From Paracoccus sediminicola (GTDB lineage: Bacteria > Pseudomonadota > Alphaproteobacteria > Rhodobacterales > Rhodobacteraceae): DNA of 64,000 bases. The DNA lies in the NCBI RefSeq assembly GCF_027912835.1, contig NZ_CP115770.1, forward strand, positions 53,307 to 117,306, given 5' to 3'. Shown here in pieces: positions 42,858 through 51,736 of the stretch. Position 1 is the stretch's first letter, and every line of letters starts with the position of its first letter. Position numbers and translations under genes: made by a program. The notes under the pieces are model-generated. The model was given only the letters and a program-made list of their open reading frames with translations, was not told the DNA's origin and made no database searches.

Positions 42858-44362
42858 GGGCCCTCCTCGGACAGCGTGAGAACCCCGGTTTGGGATTCGG
42901 CATAGGCCAGGGCATAGGCCAGTTCGCCCGCTGTCTCGGCATGGAGTTCATAGAGCGGCTGGCCCTCGTCCACCCGGTCGCCCAACCGCACCAGCAAGCG
43001 AATGCCTGCGCATTTCTGACGCGGCGCGCCTGCCAGCTTGGCGATGCGGGCGATCCGGCGGTTATCCACGGATGTCAAAAGGCCCGCGTGGGGGGCGTGT
43101 ATCTCGATCCGCTGCGCCGCCGTTCCGGGTTCCCGGAACCCGCCCTGCGCCTCACAGATCGCCATGAACCTGGCCTCAGCCGCGCCACTATCCAGCAGAG
43201 CCCGGGCCCGGTCTCGTCCCTGCCCCGCCACGCCGTCGGGAGCGAGGTCCAGAAGATGCCCGGCCAGATCCAGCGCCCTTTCGCGCAGGTCCGCAGGCGC
43301 ATCGGGCGCGCGTCGCAGGACCGCCAGCACGTCGATGGCTTCCAGCGTCGGGCCGATGCCGCGCCCGACCGGAGCGATGCCGTCGCTGATATGCAGCGCC
43401 AGGTTCAGACCCAACGCATTGCTGACCGCTGACACACGGACGCCGAGTGCCTCGGCAGCCTTCTCAGAGCGCACCTTGGCCGTGGGTCCGACCGGCATGT
43501 CGATCAGGACATGCGTGGCACCCGCCGCGGCCTTCTTCGACAGTACGCTTGCCACCAACTGACCGGTCGAGTCGAAATCAAGCGGGCGTTCGACACGAAT
43601 GAAATGATCGTCGGCGGGGCTGAGGGCGAGCCCGCCACCCCAGACGATGCACCCGCCTTCTGCTTCGACTACCCTGCGCAGCGCGGCGGCGTCGAGCGCA
43701 ACGGGTGCCATGGCCTCCATCGTGTCGGCCGTCCCTGCCGGCGACGTGATCGCACGGCTGGACGTCTTGGGAATCAGGTGCCCCGCTGCGGCGATGATAG
43801 CAACCACGATCGGCGTCGTTCGATTGCCCGGCAAACCGCCGACGCAATGCTTGTCGAGAATGGTCCGCCCTCCCCAGTCGAGCGTCTGCCCGGCGCCCTG
43901 CATGGCGCGGGTCAGTGCCACGGTCTCGGGCTCATCCAGCCGCTCACCCGCACAGGCGGTGACGAAAGCGGCAAGCTCGAGATCGGACAGCCGGCTGTCG
44001 AGCGTGTCGCTCACGATTGCCGCGAACCCAGCCTGATCCAGCCTGTCGCCATAGGCTTTCGACCGGATCATCGACGCGGAAACGGGCGGTTCGGGATGAG
44101 AAAACGCTCCCTTGTCCCCTGCTCGCGCACCAAGCGCCGCCCAAGCCGAGGCGGACAGCGCCGCCTGATCCACGTCAAGCCACGCTCCGCGGCCAACGAC
44201 ATTCAGGGTTGCGATGATCCAACGGTCCTCCAGGTCGATCCGCACACGGGTCTGGGCCGCGAACCCCTCGGAGCGACAGATGTGGCAGTCTTCGTTCATA
44301 TAGACGACCGGTTGCCGGTAGGTGTCGATCCCGGCGGGGACAAGAGCAAGCGTATCGGTCAT
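42854..44362 (-). CDS. Thymidine/AMP phosphorylase family protein
   Basis: A 502-residue enzyme with an extra N-terminal domain of about 85 residues before the phosphorylase core, as in archaeal AMP phosphorylases. The core has the signature DKHCVGGLPGNRTTPIVV and IPKTSSRAITSPAGTADTMEAM, then VSNALGLNLALHIS and a C-terminal lid (NRRIARIAKLAGAPRQKCAG). AMP phosphorylase converts NMP plus phosphate to base plus ribose-1,5-bisphosphate; thymidine phosphorylase has no such N-terminal extension. Overlaps of four bases on both sides tie it to the metallo-RNase and PRPP genes. Confidence 0.86.
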   Translation of the reverse strand: MTDTLALVPAGIDTYRQPVVYMNEDCHICRSEGFAAQTRVRIDLEDRWIIATLNVVGRGAWLDVDQAALSASAWAALGARAGDKGAFSHPEPPVSASMIRSKAYGDRLDQAGFAAIVSDTLDSRLSDLELAAFVTACAGERLDEPETVALTRAMQGAGQTLDWGGRTILDKHCVGGLPGNRTTPIVVAIIAAAGHLIPKTSSRAITSPAGTADTMEAMAPVALDAAALRRVVEAEGGCIVWGGGLALSPADDHFIRVERPLDFDSTGQLVASVLSKKAAAGATHVLIDMPVGPTAKVRSEKAAEALGVRVSAVSNALGLNLALHISDGIAPVGRGIGPTLEAIDVLAVLRRAPDAPADLRERALDLAGHLLDLAPDGVAGQGRDRARALLDSGAAEARFMAICEAQGGFREPGTAAQRIEIHAPHAGLLTSVDNRRIARIAKLAGAPRQKCAGIRLLVRLGDRVDEGQPLYELHAETAGELAYALAYAESQTGVLTLSEEGP

Positions 44363-45741
44363 CGCGGCCGGTCCAGATAGACGGATTCGAGGTGCTCCGG
44401 GACGCGCACGGATCGTCCAAGCTCGTGTTTGACGCGAAATCTCAGGGTGTCCGCAGCCGAAGGTTCCCCGTGGGTCAGATAGGTCATCGTGGGTGCGGGA
44501 CCGGCGGACATCCAGCGCAGGATTTCGTCGGCATCGGCATGCCCGGAAAAGGACTGGAGCTGAACCACTTCGGCCTCGATCGGGAACTCTCGTCCGAACA
44601 TGCGCAAGGTTCGCGGGACATGGGCCAGCACCGCGCCACGTGTTCCGCCGGCCTGAAAGCCGGACAGCAGGATCGTGTTCCGCCTGTCGCCGCCAAAGCT
44701 TGCCAGATGGTGCAGGATGCGCCCGCCGGTCAGCATTCCGCTGGCGGAGACGATGATCATCGGGCCCTGGCGCGTGTTCAGATCCTTCGATTGCTCGACC
44801 GTGTTGACGCGCTTGGCAATCTCGAACATCGCGACGCAGTCTTCGCGGCTGACGTGATGCTCTGCGTGGTGGCGGTGATAGATATCGGTCGCATCCACGG
44901 CCATCGGGCTGTTGAGGAACACCGGTACATAGGGAATGTCCCCCCGCGCCATGAGCCGCGCGATATGCAGCATCACCCCCTGCGCCCGTCCGACCGCAAA
45001 TGACGGGATCAGTACCGTGCCGCCACGGGCAAACGTGCGCTTCAGGACTGGGGCCAGTTCGGCCTCGGGGTCGGTATCGGGATGGGAGCGATTGCCGTAG
45101 GTGGATTCGCAGACCAGCACATCGGCTCCACCGAACGGTTTCGGCGGCCGCATCAGCGGATCGGGATCATGGCCCAGATCGCCGCTGAAATGGACGACCC
45201 TGTCGCCGATCTCGAAACGGATCTGGGCGGCGCCCAGAAGGTGCCCGGCCGGGATGAAACGGGCGGCGACCCCGTCGCCGAGGTCGATCCTCTGATCGAA
45301 GCCATGCGGCCGAAGGCGTTCCAGCGCCGCCTCTGCATCCTTGAGCGTATAGAGCGGTTTGGGGTTCTTGTGTTTGGAAAACCCCCTCCGGGCGGCAAAG
45401 CGCGCCTCTTCTTCCTGAATGTGTCCGCTGTCGGGCAGGATAAGCCCGCAAAGGTCTGCTGTCGCCTCGGTGCAGTGGACCCGGCCGCCGAACCCCGCCC
45501 GGATCAGCGCCGGCAGGTATCCCGAATGGTCGAGATGTGCATGTGTGAGCAGCACAGTGTCGATCGTGTTCGGACGCACGGGAAACGTTTTGCGGTTGCG
45601 TTCTCGCAGGTTCTTGAACCCCTGGAACAGGCCGCAATCCACGAGAATGCGCCGTCCCATGGCCTCGATCAGATAACGCGATCCCGTCACGGTCCCGGCG
45701 GCACCCAGAAAGCGTAGTTTCGGACGTGTGATTTGTGTCAT
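44359..45741 (-). CDS. Beta-CASP metallo-beta-lactamase-fold ribonuclease-like protein
   Basis: A 460-residue MBL-fold protein with RNA-specificity extensions. LTHAHLDHSGYLPALIRAG (H-x-H-x-D-H) and GDLGHDPDPLMR supply the zinc ligands, followed by the beta-CASP motifs SASGMLTGGRILHHL and FSGHADADEILRWM, which define the CPSF/RNase J-like group. It should cut or trim RNA 3' ends in the cytoplasm. It is the first gene of a coupled set leading to the AMP phosphorylase, and so may feed nucleotides into it. The C-terminus EHLESVYLDRPR is normal. Confidence 0.9.
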   Translation of the reverse strand: MTQITRPKLRFLGAAGTVTGSRYLIEAMGRRILVDCGLFQGFKNLRERNRKTFPVRPNTIDTVLLTHAHLDHSGYLPALIRAGFGGRVHCTEATADLCGLILPDSGHIQEEEARFAARRGFSKHKNPKPLYTLKDAEAALERLRPHGFDQRIDLGDGVAARFIPAGHLLGAAQIRFEIGDRVVHFSGDLGHDPDPLMRPPKPFGGADVLVCESTYGNRSHPDTDPEAELAPVLKRTFARGGTVLIPSFAVGRAQGVMLHIARLMARGDIPYVPVFLNSPMAVDATDIYHRHHAEHHVSREDCVAMFEIAKRVNTVEQSKDLNTRQGPMIIVSASGMLTGGRILHHLASFGGDRRNTILLSGFQAGGTRGAVLAHVPRTLRMFGREFPIEAEVVQLQSFSGHADADEILRWMSAGPAPTMTYLTHGEPSAADTLRFRVKHELGRSVRVPEHLESVYLDRPR

Positions 45742-45743
45742 GC

Positions 45744-46103
45744 CTAAGTCTCCCTATTCGCGATGGCGTTGAAGAGCCCGCCGAAGATCAACGCGGCATA
45801 CCAGCCATAGAGAAAGCTCTCGACCAGACCGACGATGAAGCCAAGCGGTGTCAGCCAGACGAACCCTGGCAGCAGGCCGGACCAGGTCTGGTACATCGCA
45901 TAGCCGGGAAAGATCAGATCGAACGCGATGCAGACCAGATAGGTCACCGCCAGAAACAGGCTCAGCGCCCAGCCCAGCGGCACAAGTGGCAGGCGCGCGC
46001 GCCCCGTCGCGGTATCCGCGCCCATGACACATGCCCCGCACGTCATGCGCAGGGCCAGGAAAAGGATCGCCGCGACTGCGGTGAAATAGATGATAGGCAT
46101 CAT
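45744..46103 (-). CDS. DUF5676-family membrane protein
   Basis: A 119-residue protein with three membrane helices. The end LLPGFVWLTPLGFIVGLVESFLYGWYAALIFGGLFNAIAN and the middle VCIAFDLIFPGYAMYQTW are the recognised DUF5676 signature. The N-terminal helix carries CGACVMG, a Cys pair that may bind metal. It lies two bases before the metallo-RNase gene, likely in the same transcript. DUF5676 genes commonly accompany copper/heavy-metal genes. Confidence 0.8.
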   Translation of the reverse strand: MMPIIYFTAVAAILFLALRMTCGACVMGADTATGRARLPLVPLGWALSLFLAVTYLVCIAFDLIFPGYAMYQTWSGLLPGFVWLTPLGFIVGLVESFLYGWYAALIFGGLFNAIANRET

Positions 46104-46212
46104 GGCTTGTTCCCTCCTCGCCGCCGGTGGGACCGGTCCGCAAGAGCCTTGCTATCCGGCGCCGCCGTGCCGTGGCTCGCGCGGGACGCAGATCCCGCGC
46201 GGGGGTGTCGTG

Positions 46213-46377
46213 TCAGTGGCCGCAGCAGCAGCCGGATTTGGCCGGCGTCTCCTTGGCGGATTCCGTGACGCGCGGCTCGGGCTTGGCTTGGCCCTGCGCG
46301 TCGGATTTGCCGCCGCAACATCCGGTCGATTTCTCGGCAGCGCTGGCTTGCTTCGGGGTATTGGAAAGACTGTCCAT
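46213..46377 (-). CDS. Tiny Cys-rich protein, probable metal-binding
   Basis: A 54-residue protein with a strong GGAGG ribosome site nine bases upstream of the ATG at 46377. It has no signal peptide. A first motif, STGCCGGKSD, lies near residue 20 and a second, KSGCCCGH, forms the C-terminus, separated by a Lys/Glu/Pro linker. The five Cys and the end His fit binding of Cu(I), Zn or similar. It sits just upstream of DUF5676. No named family recognised. Confidence 0.6.
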   Translation of the reverse strand: MDSLSNTPKQASAAEKSTGCCGGKSDAQGQAKPEPRVTESAKETPAKSGCCCGH

Positions 46378-46560
46378 CTGGACCTCCTCTTTTTGCCTTC
46401 GTTCTATAGACGCGGCTCGACGGACAGCATTACAGGAATTCGGACATTGGCGCGTTTGCAGTGTGAGGATGCGGGCGGTCTCGCAGGCCGGAGGCAGTCG
46501 TTTGGTAGCTCCGACCGGGACGCCCGATCCGGGCTGGCATGGGTCGAGCGGTTCTGACAG

Positions 46561-47757
46561 CTACAGCAGTCGTCGCGCGGCCCAGCCAATCGCCTCCAGG
46601 CCACGCGCGCGCAAGCCGCGGCGGTGCCACGCCGGCTGGGTGATTTCAGCGGCCTCTGCGAGGTCGCCCAGATACTGCGCCTGCAGTTGCTCGGCCAGGG
46701 TCCGATCCCGAGCGATCAACACGAGCTCCTGGTTGATGAACAGGCTTCGGTAGTCGAGGTTTGCCGAGCCCACGATCGACCAAGCCGCGTCGATGACCGA
46801 AGTCTTGGCATGCAGTTGGCGCGGCAGGTATTCATAGACCCTCACGCCCGCCGACAGAAGGTGCGCATATGCAGCCCGAGTCGCCCAGCCGGCGACCGGC
46901 GGATCGCTCCGGCGGGGGACCAGCAAACGTGCGTCCACGCCGCGCCGGGCGGCGGCCTGAAGCGCGCGGTCGACCACGGTTCCAGGACTGAAATATGGTG
47001 AGGTCAGATAAACGTGGGTTTGCGCCATTTCGATCAGCCCCGCATGCAGACAGCCAAGCCGCTTGCGGCACAGGCGCGAGTAGCTCGGCACCAGCAACCC
47101 CTCGATCCCCTTGGTATCATCGGGAATCGCGCTGGCCGGAAGCTGGCCAGCGTCAAGCCAGAGTCGCTCGAAATGCCTGACAGCGAGCTCCACCAGCGGG
47201 CCCGCGACGCGCACATGGGTGTCTCGCTGACGGGTCTCGCCGTGAAGTCGGCGCGAGTTCAGTCGGCGTATGTTGAAACCGCCCAGGAATGCTTCCCGGC
47301 CATCGACGACCAGAAGCTTGCGGTGGTTGCGTTGCAGATATCTCAGCGGGTGCAGCAGGCTGAAGGGGCGAAACCAGCGGAACCGGACCCCGGCCTGTTT
47401 CAATTCGTGTCGCAGCCTGCGAAAGTTTCTCTGGCCGGCACCGAAGGCGTCGAGGTGCAGCCGCACGTCAAGGTCGGCGCGCGCTTTTTCCGCGAGCGCG
47501 GCCACGAAACGCGCGCCGACCTCGTCGGCCGCAAAGATATAGGACTCCATGCGGATATCGCGCGTCGCGCGCTCAATCGCGGCGATCATCTCGTCGTAAA
47601 GCACATCGCCTTCGACGAAAAGCCGGAACGTGCCCTCGCCCTCGCCGAGGTCCGGCACACACATCGCAGCGCGCGCATGTTTGCTCGACCGCGAGACGCC
47701 CGTTGCTTTGCGGCTGATACCGTCCGCCCGAATAAAATTTCTGTCAAAGACGCGCAT
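46561..47757 (-). CDS. Phospholipase-D-type protein, cardiolipin synthase-like
   Basis: A 398-residue protein with two PLD domains. First HKD motif: QRNHRKLLVVDGREAFLGGFNI near 155; second: LHAKTSVIDAAWSIVGSANLDYRS near 315. This is the ClsB-type layout without N-terminal membrane helices. It should transfer phosphatidyl groups to phosphatidylglycerol or other alcohols, remodelling the inner membrane. The N-terminal 35 residues before VPDLGEG are not conserved-looking; a later start is possible. Neighbouring genes suggest membrane or stress adaptation. Confidence 0.87.
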   Translation of the reverse strand: MRVFDRNFIRADGISRKATGVSRSSKHARAAMCVPDLGEGEGTFRLFVEGDVLYDEMIAAIERATRDIRMESYIFAADEVGARFVAALAEKARADLDVRLHLDAFGAGQRNFRRLRHELKQAGVRFRWFRPFSLLHPLRYLQRNHRKLLVVDGREAFLGGFNIRRLNSRRLHGETRQRDTHVRVAGPLVELAVRHFERLWLDAGQLPASAIPDDTKGIEGLLVPSYSRLCRKRLGCLHAGLIEMAQTHVYLTSPYFSPGTVVDRALQAAARRGVDARLLVPRRSDPPVAGWATRAAYAHLLSAGVRVYEYLPRQLHAKTSVIDAAWSIVGSANLDYRSLFINQELVLIARDRTLAEQLQAQYLGDLAEAAEITQPAWHRRGLRARGLEAIGWAARRLL

Positions 47758-47881
47758 GGTTCCCGCTTAGCGCATCGTGAATCTGGCAGCAACGTCAGGG
47801 TCGTCGACTGGTGCGCCGCTTCCTGATATGATGGCGCGAGAACCTGCTTTGATCTCGATGGTGGCGCGATGGCCAGGGCGG

Positions 47882-48898
47882 TCAGACACCGGACGGATCA
47901 TGGAGACCGTGCTGGCACCAGACGCAATCGCAAGCGACATGGTCGCAACTGCGGTCTTTAAGAGGTTCGCGATAGCGAAACCGGGCGAGCGGCAGCACGA
48001 GGCGCTTGGTAAACGACAGCCGATAGGCCGTCGCCAATACCGAGCGGGTGTCGTTGGCACCGAGTTTTCCGATCAGATAATCCAATCCGCGCGCGCCGGT
48101 CCGGTTGAACATGAACCGGTTGACCACGCCGGCACTCAGGCCCGGCTGCAAACTCTGCCGCCAGGCCCTGGAGTAGTCGGTGCCGCGTACCAGGCTCTCT
48201 GCCGCCAGTTGGCCCGTTCGCATCGCATAGCGCAACCCGAATCCTGCCAGAGCGTCCTGAAAACCCGCGTGCTCGCCGATCACCGGGTTTCCGCCCTGCA
48301 TCGCTGTGCGTGGCAATCTGACATTCCCGAAACCGCCGAAGCCGCGCGCATTCTGCATTTGCAGCCCGGCGTGACGTTCGAAATACGACACCGTCGCTGC
48401 AAGATAGTGCGCCTGATCGCGAAAGCCCGTGAAGATGCAACTTGCCACCGTTCCGCGTCCTTCGTTCACGAGCAGATAGGCGTAGCCCTTCGGGGCAAGT
48501 TCCGGCCCAAACGCAAGCCAGGCACCATCGGGCATGGCCGTGTCAAAGACGTAGCCGACCGCGATGATATCAGCACGGCGCGGTCCGCCTGCCAGTATCA
48601 TGTTCCCCGACGTGGCCGTGACCCGATCGTTGAACCGCACCTCGACACCGGCCGCCTGGGCCTGAGCCAGCAGGGCGCGGTCCAGCGACCCCGGCGCGCT
48701 GCCTCGCCGCAAGAGATAGAAGAGAGGCTTTGCTCCGTGCACCCGGTGGGTCCGTGCGCGGCTGTCGAAGACGACGCCTTCGGTAAGGCCGCTATGATCG
48801 AAATCGGCCTCTATTCCGGCCTCGGCGAGTTCGTCCAGAACGTCCTGCGCGTCGGTCCAGTTCTCCAGACCCTGAAAATCGTCATGGAAACGGTGACC
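47882..48898 (-). pseudogene. FAD-dependent oxidoreductase (geranylgeranyl-reductase-like), N-terminus lost
   Basis: The frame is open to 49024, but the family-like part starts only at GHRFHDDFQGLENWTDAQD (48898). The N-terminal dinucleotide-binding motif GxGxxG is missing and the upstream residues come from a nuoN fragment in another frame. The preserved part has PKGYAYLLVNEGRGTVASC and a conserved GFGLRYAMRTGQLAAESLV FAD C-terminal motif, then a Cys-rich end (SCDHVACDCVWCQHG). Without the FAD-binding N-terminus it cannot be active as read here. Confidence 0.65.
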
Positions 48899-49345
48899 GA
48901 CAGCGCCAGCAAGCCTGGCCCCAGATCCACGATCCCCATCATGAAATAACCCGCCTGCGCCATCGACGAATAGGCCAGCAGGCGCACCTCGTTGCTTTGC
49001 ACCAGCGCCGCCAGGTAGCCGCACGTCATCGTCATGGCGGCGATTAGCGCGACCACCAGCGGCCAGCTGTTACCGACCGGTAGGTCGCGCAAGATCTGCG
49101 CGAAGGCGAAGATTGCCGCGACCTTGGTAATTACCGACAGATAGGCGGCCACGGACACCGGCGCGCCGTCATAGGCGTCGGGTGCCCAAAACTGGAACGG
49201 CACCAGCGCCGCCTTGTAGCCCAGCCCGATCAGCACCGCGGTCAGCCCGGCCAGCGCGATCAGCGTCCTGCCCGCCAGCCGGCCCAGCTCGGAAAGGAGC
49301 GTCGAGCCGGCACCGCCGTACGAGATGGACCAGCCGGAGACCCGG
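48899..49345 (-). pseudogene. Internal fragment of a second nuoN
   Basis: Reading on the minus strand, YGGAGSTLLSELG, LIGLGYKAALVPFQFWAPDAYDG, SVITKVAAIFAFAQILRDLP and YSSMAQAGYFMMGIVDLG match about residues 170-310 of the intact nuoN at 59738-61105, but with many differences (not a recent copy). Both ends are cut: nothing recognisable lies upstream of 49345 and the downstream end fuses to the FAD oxidoreductase near 48900. Confidence 0.75.
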
Positions 49346-49530
49346 CGTTCAATCGTGCCGCTTTAGCCTCTGCGCCCGCGTGACTGCCGCGGCGACGCGG
49401 AGCAGGCCTTCCGGCTCCTGTTTTTGGGGGGAGCCGGACCAATCCTGCGGCTGACGATTTGCATTCTTTTCAAGGCTGTAGAAGTCGCTTACGTTTGGAA
49501 ACAGAGAGTAGGCCTGAAAAGGAAAATGCC

Positions 49531-50217
49531 ATGTGCCTGTCGGCCCAAGTCAGTTTTGCTGCAAGCGTTTTCCTTGTCGGGGGTGGGGCCGCCATTTCAA
49601 TCGTGGCCTTCCAGCGCAACAAACGCTATCTCCCGCTTGCATTGATGCCGCTTTTCGCAGGTCTTCAGCAATTCACTGAGGGTTTCGTGTGGGTTGGCAT
49701 GAACGGAAATGATCCCCTGACGGTCTTGTGGGGGGCAATGGGGTTCATCTTCTTCACGTGGTTCATGTGGCCGATATGGGTTCCCTTCTCGGTTTATGTG
49801 CTGGAGCCGGACGACAGTCCGCGCAAGCGATTGTTCCGCCTCATGGCGCTGATCGGACTGGCCTTCGGCCTGCTGCTATACATCCCGCACGGGCTCAACA
49901 GCGACATGGTTGTGGTAGAGCTCAACAACCAGTCGCTGGCCTATGAAAAATCCATGTGGCTCGATTTCATGATGCCGCGGTGGTTGACCAACACGATCTA
50001 CGTGACCCTCATCACCCTGCCGCCGGCCCTGTCGCACTACAAACATGTGCGCCATTTCGCCTTGACGCTGGTGGCGGTGATCGTGGTCGATATTGCTTTC
50101 CTGCAATATGCCTACATCTCTTTCTTCTGCCTGCTGGCAGGACTTGCGACGCTGCATCTGGTCTACATCATCCTGACAAATAAGTGCGCCCGTGAATGTC
50201 CTGAACTGTTTGCCTAA
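49531..50217 (+). CDS. DUF6629-family membrane protein
   Basis: A 228-residue protein with about seven membrane segments. ATG 49531 with AAAGGAAA upstream is chosen over the frame-opening TTG, since the MCLSAQVSFAAS start is typical of this family. Other marks: FAGLQQFTEGFVWVG, WPIWVPFSVYVLEPDD, LLLYIPHGLNSDMV and the Cys-containing end NKCARECPELFA. Function is unknown; the family is often annotated as an integral membrane protein. A decayed second copy lies at 61170-61535. Confidence 0.78.
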   Translation: MCLSAQVSFAASVFLVGGGAAISIVAFQRNKRYLPLALMPLFAGLQQFTEGFVWVGMNGNDPLTVLWGAMGFIFFTWFMWPIWVPFSVYVLEPDDSPRKRLFRLMALIGLAFGLLLYIPHGLNSDMVVVELNNQSLAYEKSMWLDFMMPRWLTNTIYVTLITLPPALSHYKHVRHFALTLVAVIVVDIAFLQYAYISFFCLLAGLATLHLVYIILTNKCARECPELFA

Positions 50218-50470
50218 ATCCGACAAGTAAATGGCGCGCTCTACGGAATCACAACGGCGATTCTCTGTATTTCTTACCGGCCTGTCCAAGGGGTCGTCGT
50301 AGGCTGAACGTCAGGGCTTCCGGGACGCTGCCATGGTACCGGCGCGTGAATGGGCGGGCTGTCTGGTCGGTCATTGATTATTGCGCTTCGTCTTGCGGGC
50401 TTAGACTGTGTTGGTTGGTTTGGTCACTGTGGCGTCATGTGCTCTGCGGGCGGCCTTCCCTGCCTTGCGC

Positions 50471-50617
50471 CTAGCGTCGGTTCCTGTCTTGAGGGCTTTT
50501 TACAGGGATGGCCACGAGCGCTTCTTCGACAACAATGCCGTCACGATGTGCTTCGACTATTCTGCTGGCGAGCAAAACCGAAACGAGGATACCAACCAGA
50601 ATGAGAGGTCCGAACAT
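50471..50617 (-). CDS. Possible small single-span membrane protein
   Basis: A 48-codon frame with AAGGA seven to eight bases before the ATG at 50617. It begins MFGPLILVGILVSVLLASRIV, a good transmembrane helix, followed by a short charged tail (EAHRDGIVVEEAL..DRNRR). Size and layout fit small membrane proteins of stress regulons, but nothing specific was recognised. Confidence 0.4.
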   Translation of the reverse strand: MFGPLILVGILVSVLLASRIVEAHRDGIVVEEALVAIPVKSPQDRNRR

Positions 50618-50722
50618 GTCTGTCTTCCTTGCTGATGAACGCTGATTGCGCGGTTCATAAGTGTAGACGCCGGCTCTGTCCTTTCGTTACACACATCGGG
50701 GTGCGGTCCGTAACCCGACCAC

Positions 50723-51031
50723 TCAGTGGCCCACACTTCGCCTCCCTTCTCCGCGCGTTTGATCTTCGTCCGACGCCGATACTGTGAGGACTGACGATAC
50801 CAAAGCACTGGCTATCTGGCGGCGGAACAAAAAAAGAGCTGTTTTGGCGTCACCTGTGCTGAGCCCGACCGCGTCTGCCGCAGACCGAAGGCTCCGCCCT
50901 TCGACATCTACCTTGAGAAACAACTCGCCCGACAGCCTTCCAACATCGGCCTCAACAATGCTTCGACACTCGCAAAACACATCCGAAATCAAGTCTGCGA
51001 CTGCCTGCGCATCTGCCGGTTCCGTGGTCAT
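50723..51031 (-). CDS. Small protein with sigma region-4-like helix-turn-helix
   Basis: A 102-residue protein from ATG 51031 with GGGAGG upstream. The N-terminal half is helical with Cys in DVFCECRSIVE. The second half, KVDVEGRSLRSAADAVGLSTGDAKTALFLFRRQI, reads like the promoter-binding HTH of ECF sigma factors (G-x-S-L-x-x-A-A-x-x-x-G-L-S-x-G-D-A-K). It lies 63 bases after the ECF sigma gene, same strand, so likely co-transcribed. It may be an anti-sigma-like partner, a split sigma piece or an independent regulator. Confidence 0.55.
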   Translation of the reverse strand: MTTEPADAQAVADLISDVFCECRSIVEADVGRLSGELFLKVDVEGRSLRSAADAVGLSTGDAKTALFLFRRQIASALVSSVLTVSASDEDQTRGEGRRSVGH

Positions 51032-51094
51032 ACGATCCTCCCGAGCGTCTTCTTTATGAAGACGCCGTTTGAAGCGCAGCATTACAAAACCGCC

Positions 51095-51736
51095 TCAAGA
51101 CGGGGTGTTTTCGTCCTTACAATCGGTCTCTTCAACAGGATGCTCGCAGCCGACCGGCGGACAGGAGCAATCGTCAAAGCCATGACGGCAACAAGGGCCG
51201 CAGTGGGCCATCAACGCGTCACCCAAGGCGGCGCGGGCGCGGTGGAGACGCACATTCAGTGTGCCGGACTTAAGCCCGAGGTCCGCTGCCACAATGCCGC
51301 GATCCTCGTCGTCAATGTCAATTCGGCGGATCAGTTCGGCGTCACCGGAACGCAGTTCAGTGACCAGCCCTTTGACGCAGTTGCAGATCACGTCCATGTC
51401 TTCGACCGGGTCATCCGCGACAACCGCAGACTGAACTTCCAGTGCGACAGCCTCTGTCAGACGCCTCGACCGTCCCGACTTGCGATAGTGATCATTCAGC
51501 GCCGAACGCAACACCGCGTAAAGCCAGGCATCCATGCGGTCCGCCTCGCGCAGCTGATCCTTACGTGCCAGAACGCGGATGCAAAACTCCTGCAGAACGT
51601 CCTCAGCATCGGCCCGGTTTCCCAGCCGTTTGACGAGAAACCCCAAAAACGCATTTCTGTTCACCGACAGTGTTGTCTCGAGGCCGGGCGGATCACCGTC
51701 GCTGTCCATTGGGATATGGTTTTTGGTTTCCGACAT
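51095..51736 (-). CDS. ECF sigma factor with Cys/His-rich C-terminus
   Basis: A 213-residue sigma-70 family protein starting at ATG 51736. Region 2: NRADAEDVLQEFCIRVLARKDQL and MDAWLYAVLRSALNDHYRKS. Region 4: DEDRGIVAADLGLKSGTLNVRLHRARAALG. After this the C-terminus adds HCGPCCRHGFDDCSCPPVGCEH, with five Cys and three His, suited to metal sensing. No classical membrane anti-sigma gene is adjacent. It is transcribed away from the complex-I-like operon starting at 52107, suggesting control of that operon in response to metal or redox stress. Confidence 0.85.
   Translation of the reverse strand: MSETKNHIPMDSDGDPPGLETTLSVNRNAFLGFLVKRLGNRADAEDVLQEFCIRVLARKDQLREADRMDAWLYAVLRSALNDHYRKSGRSRRLTEAVALEVQSAVVADDPVEDMDVICNCVKGLVTELRSGDAELIRRIDIDDEDRGIVAADLGLKSGTLNVRLHRARAALGDALMAHCGPCCRHGFDDCSCPPVGCEHPVEETDCKDENTPS

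Noticed and set aside
47777..48949. Plus-strand 390-residue frame
   Set aside because: Antisense to the FAD-oxidoreductase remnant; the minus strand carries the recognisable family motifs.
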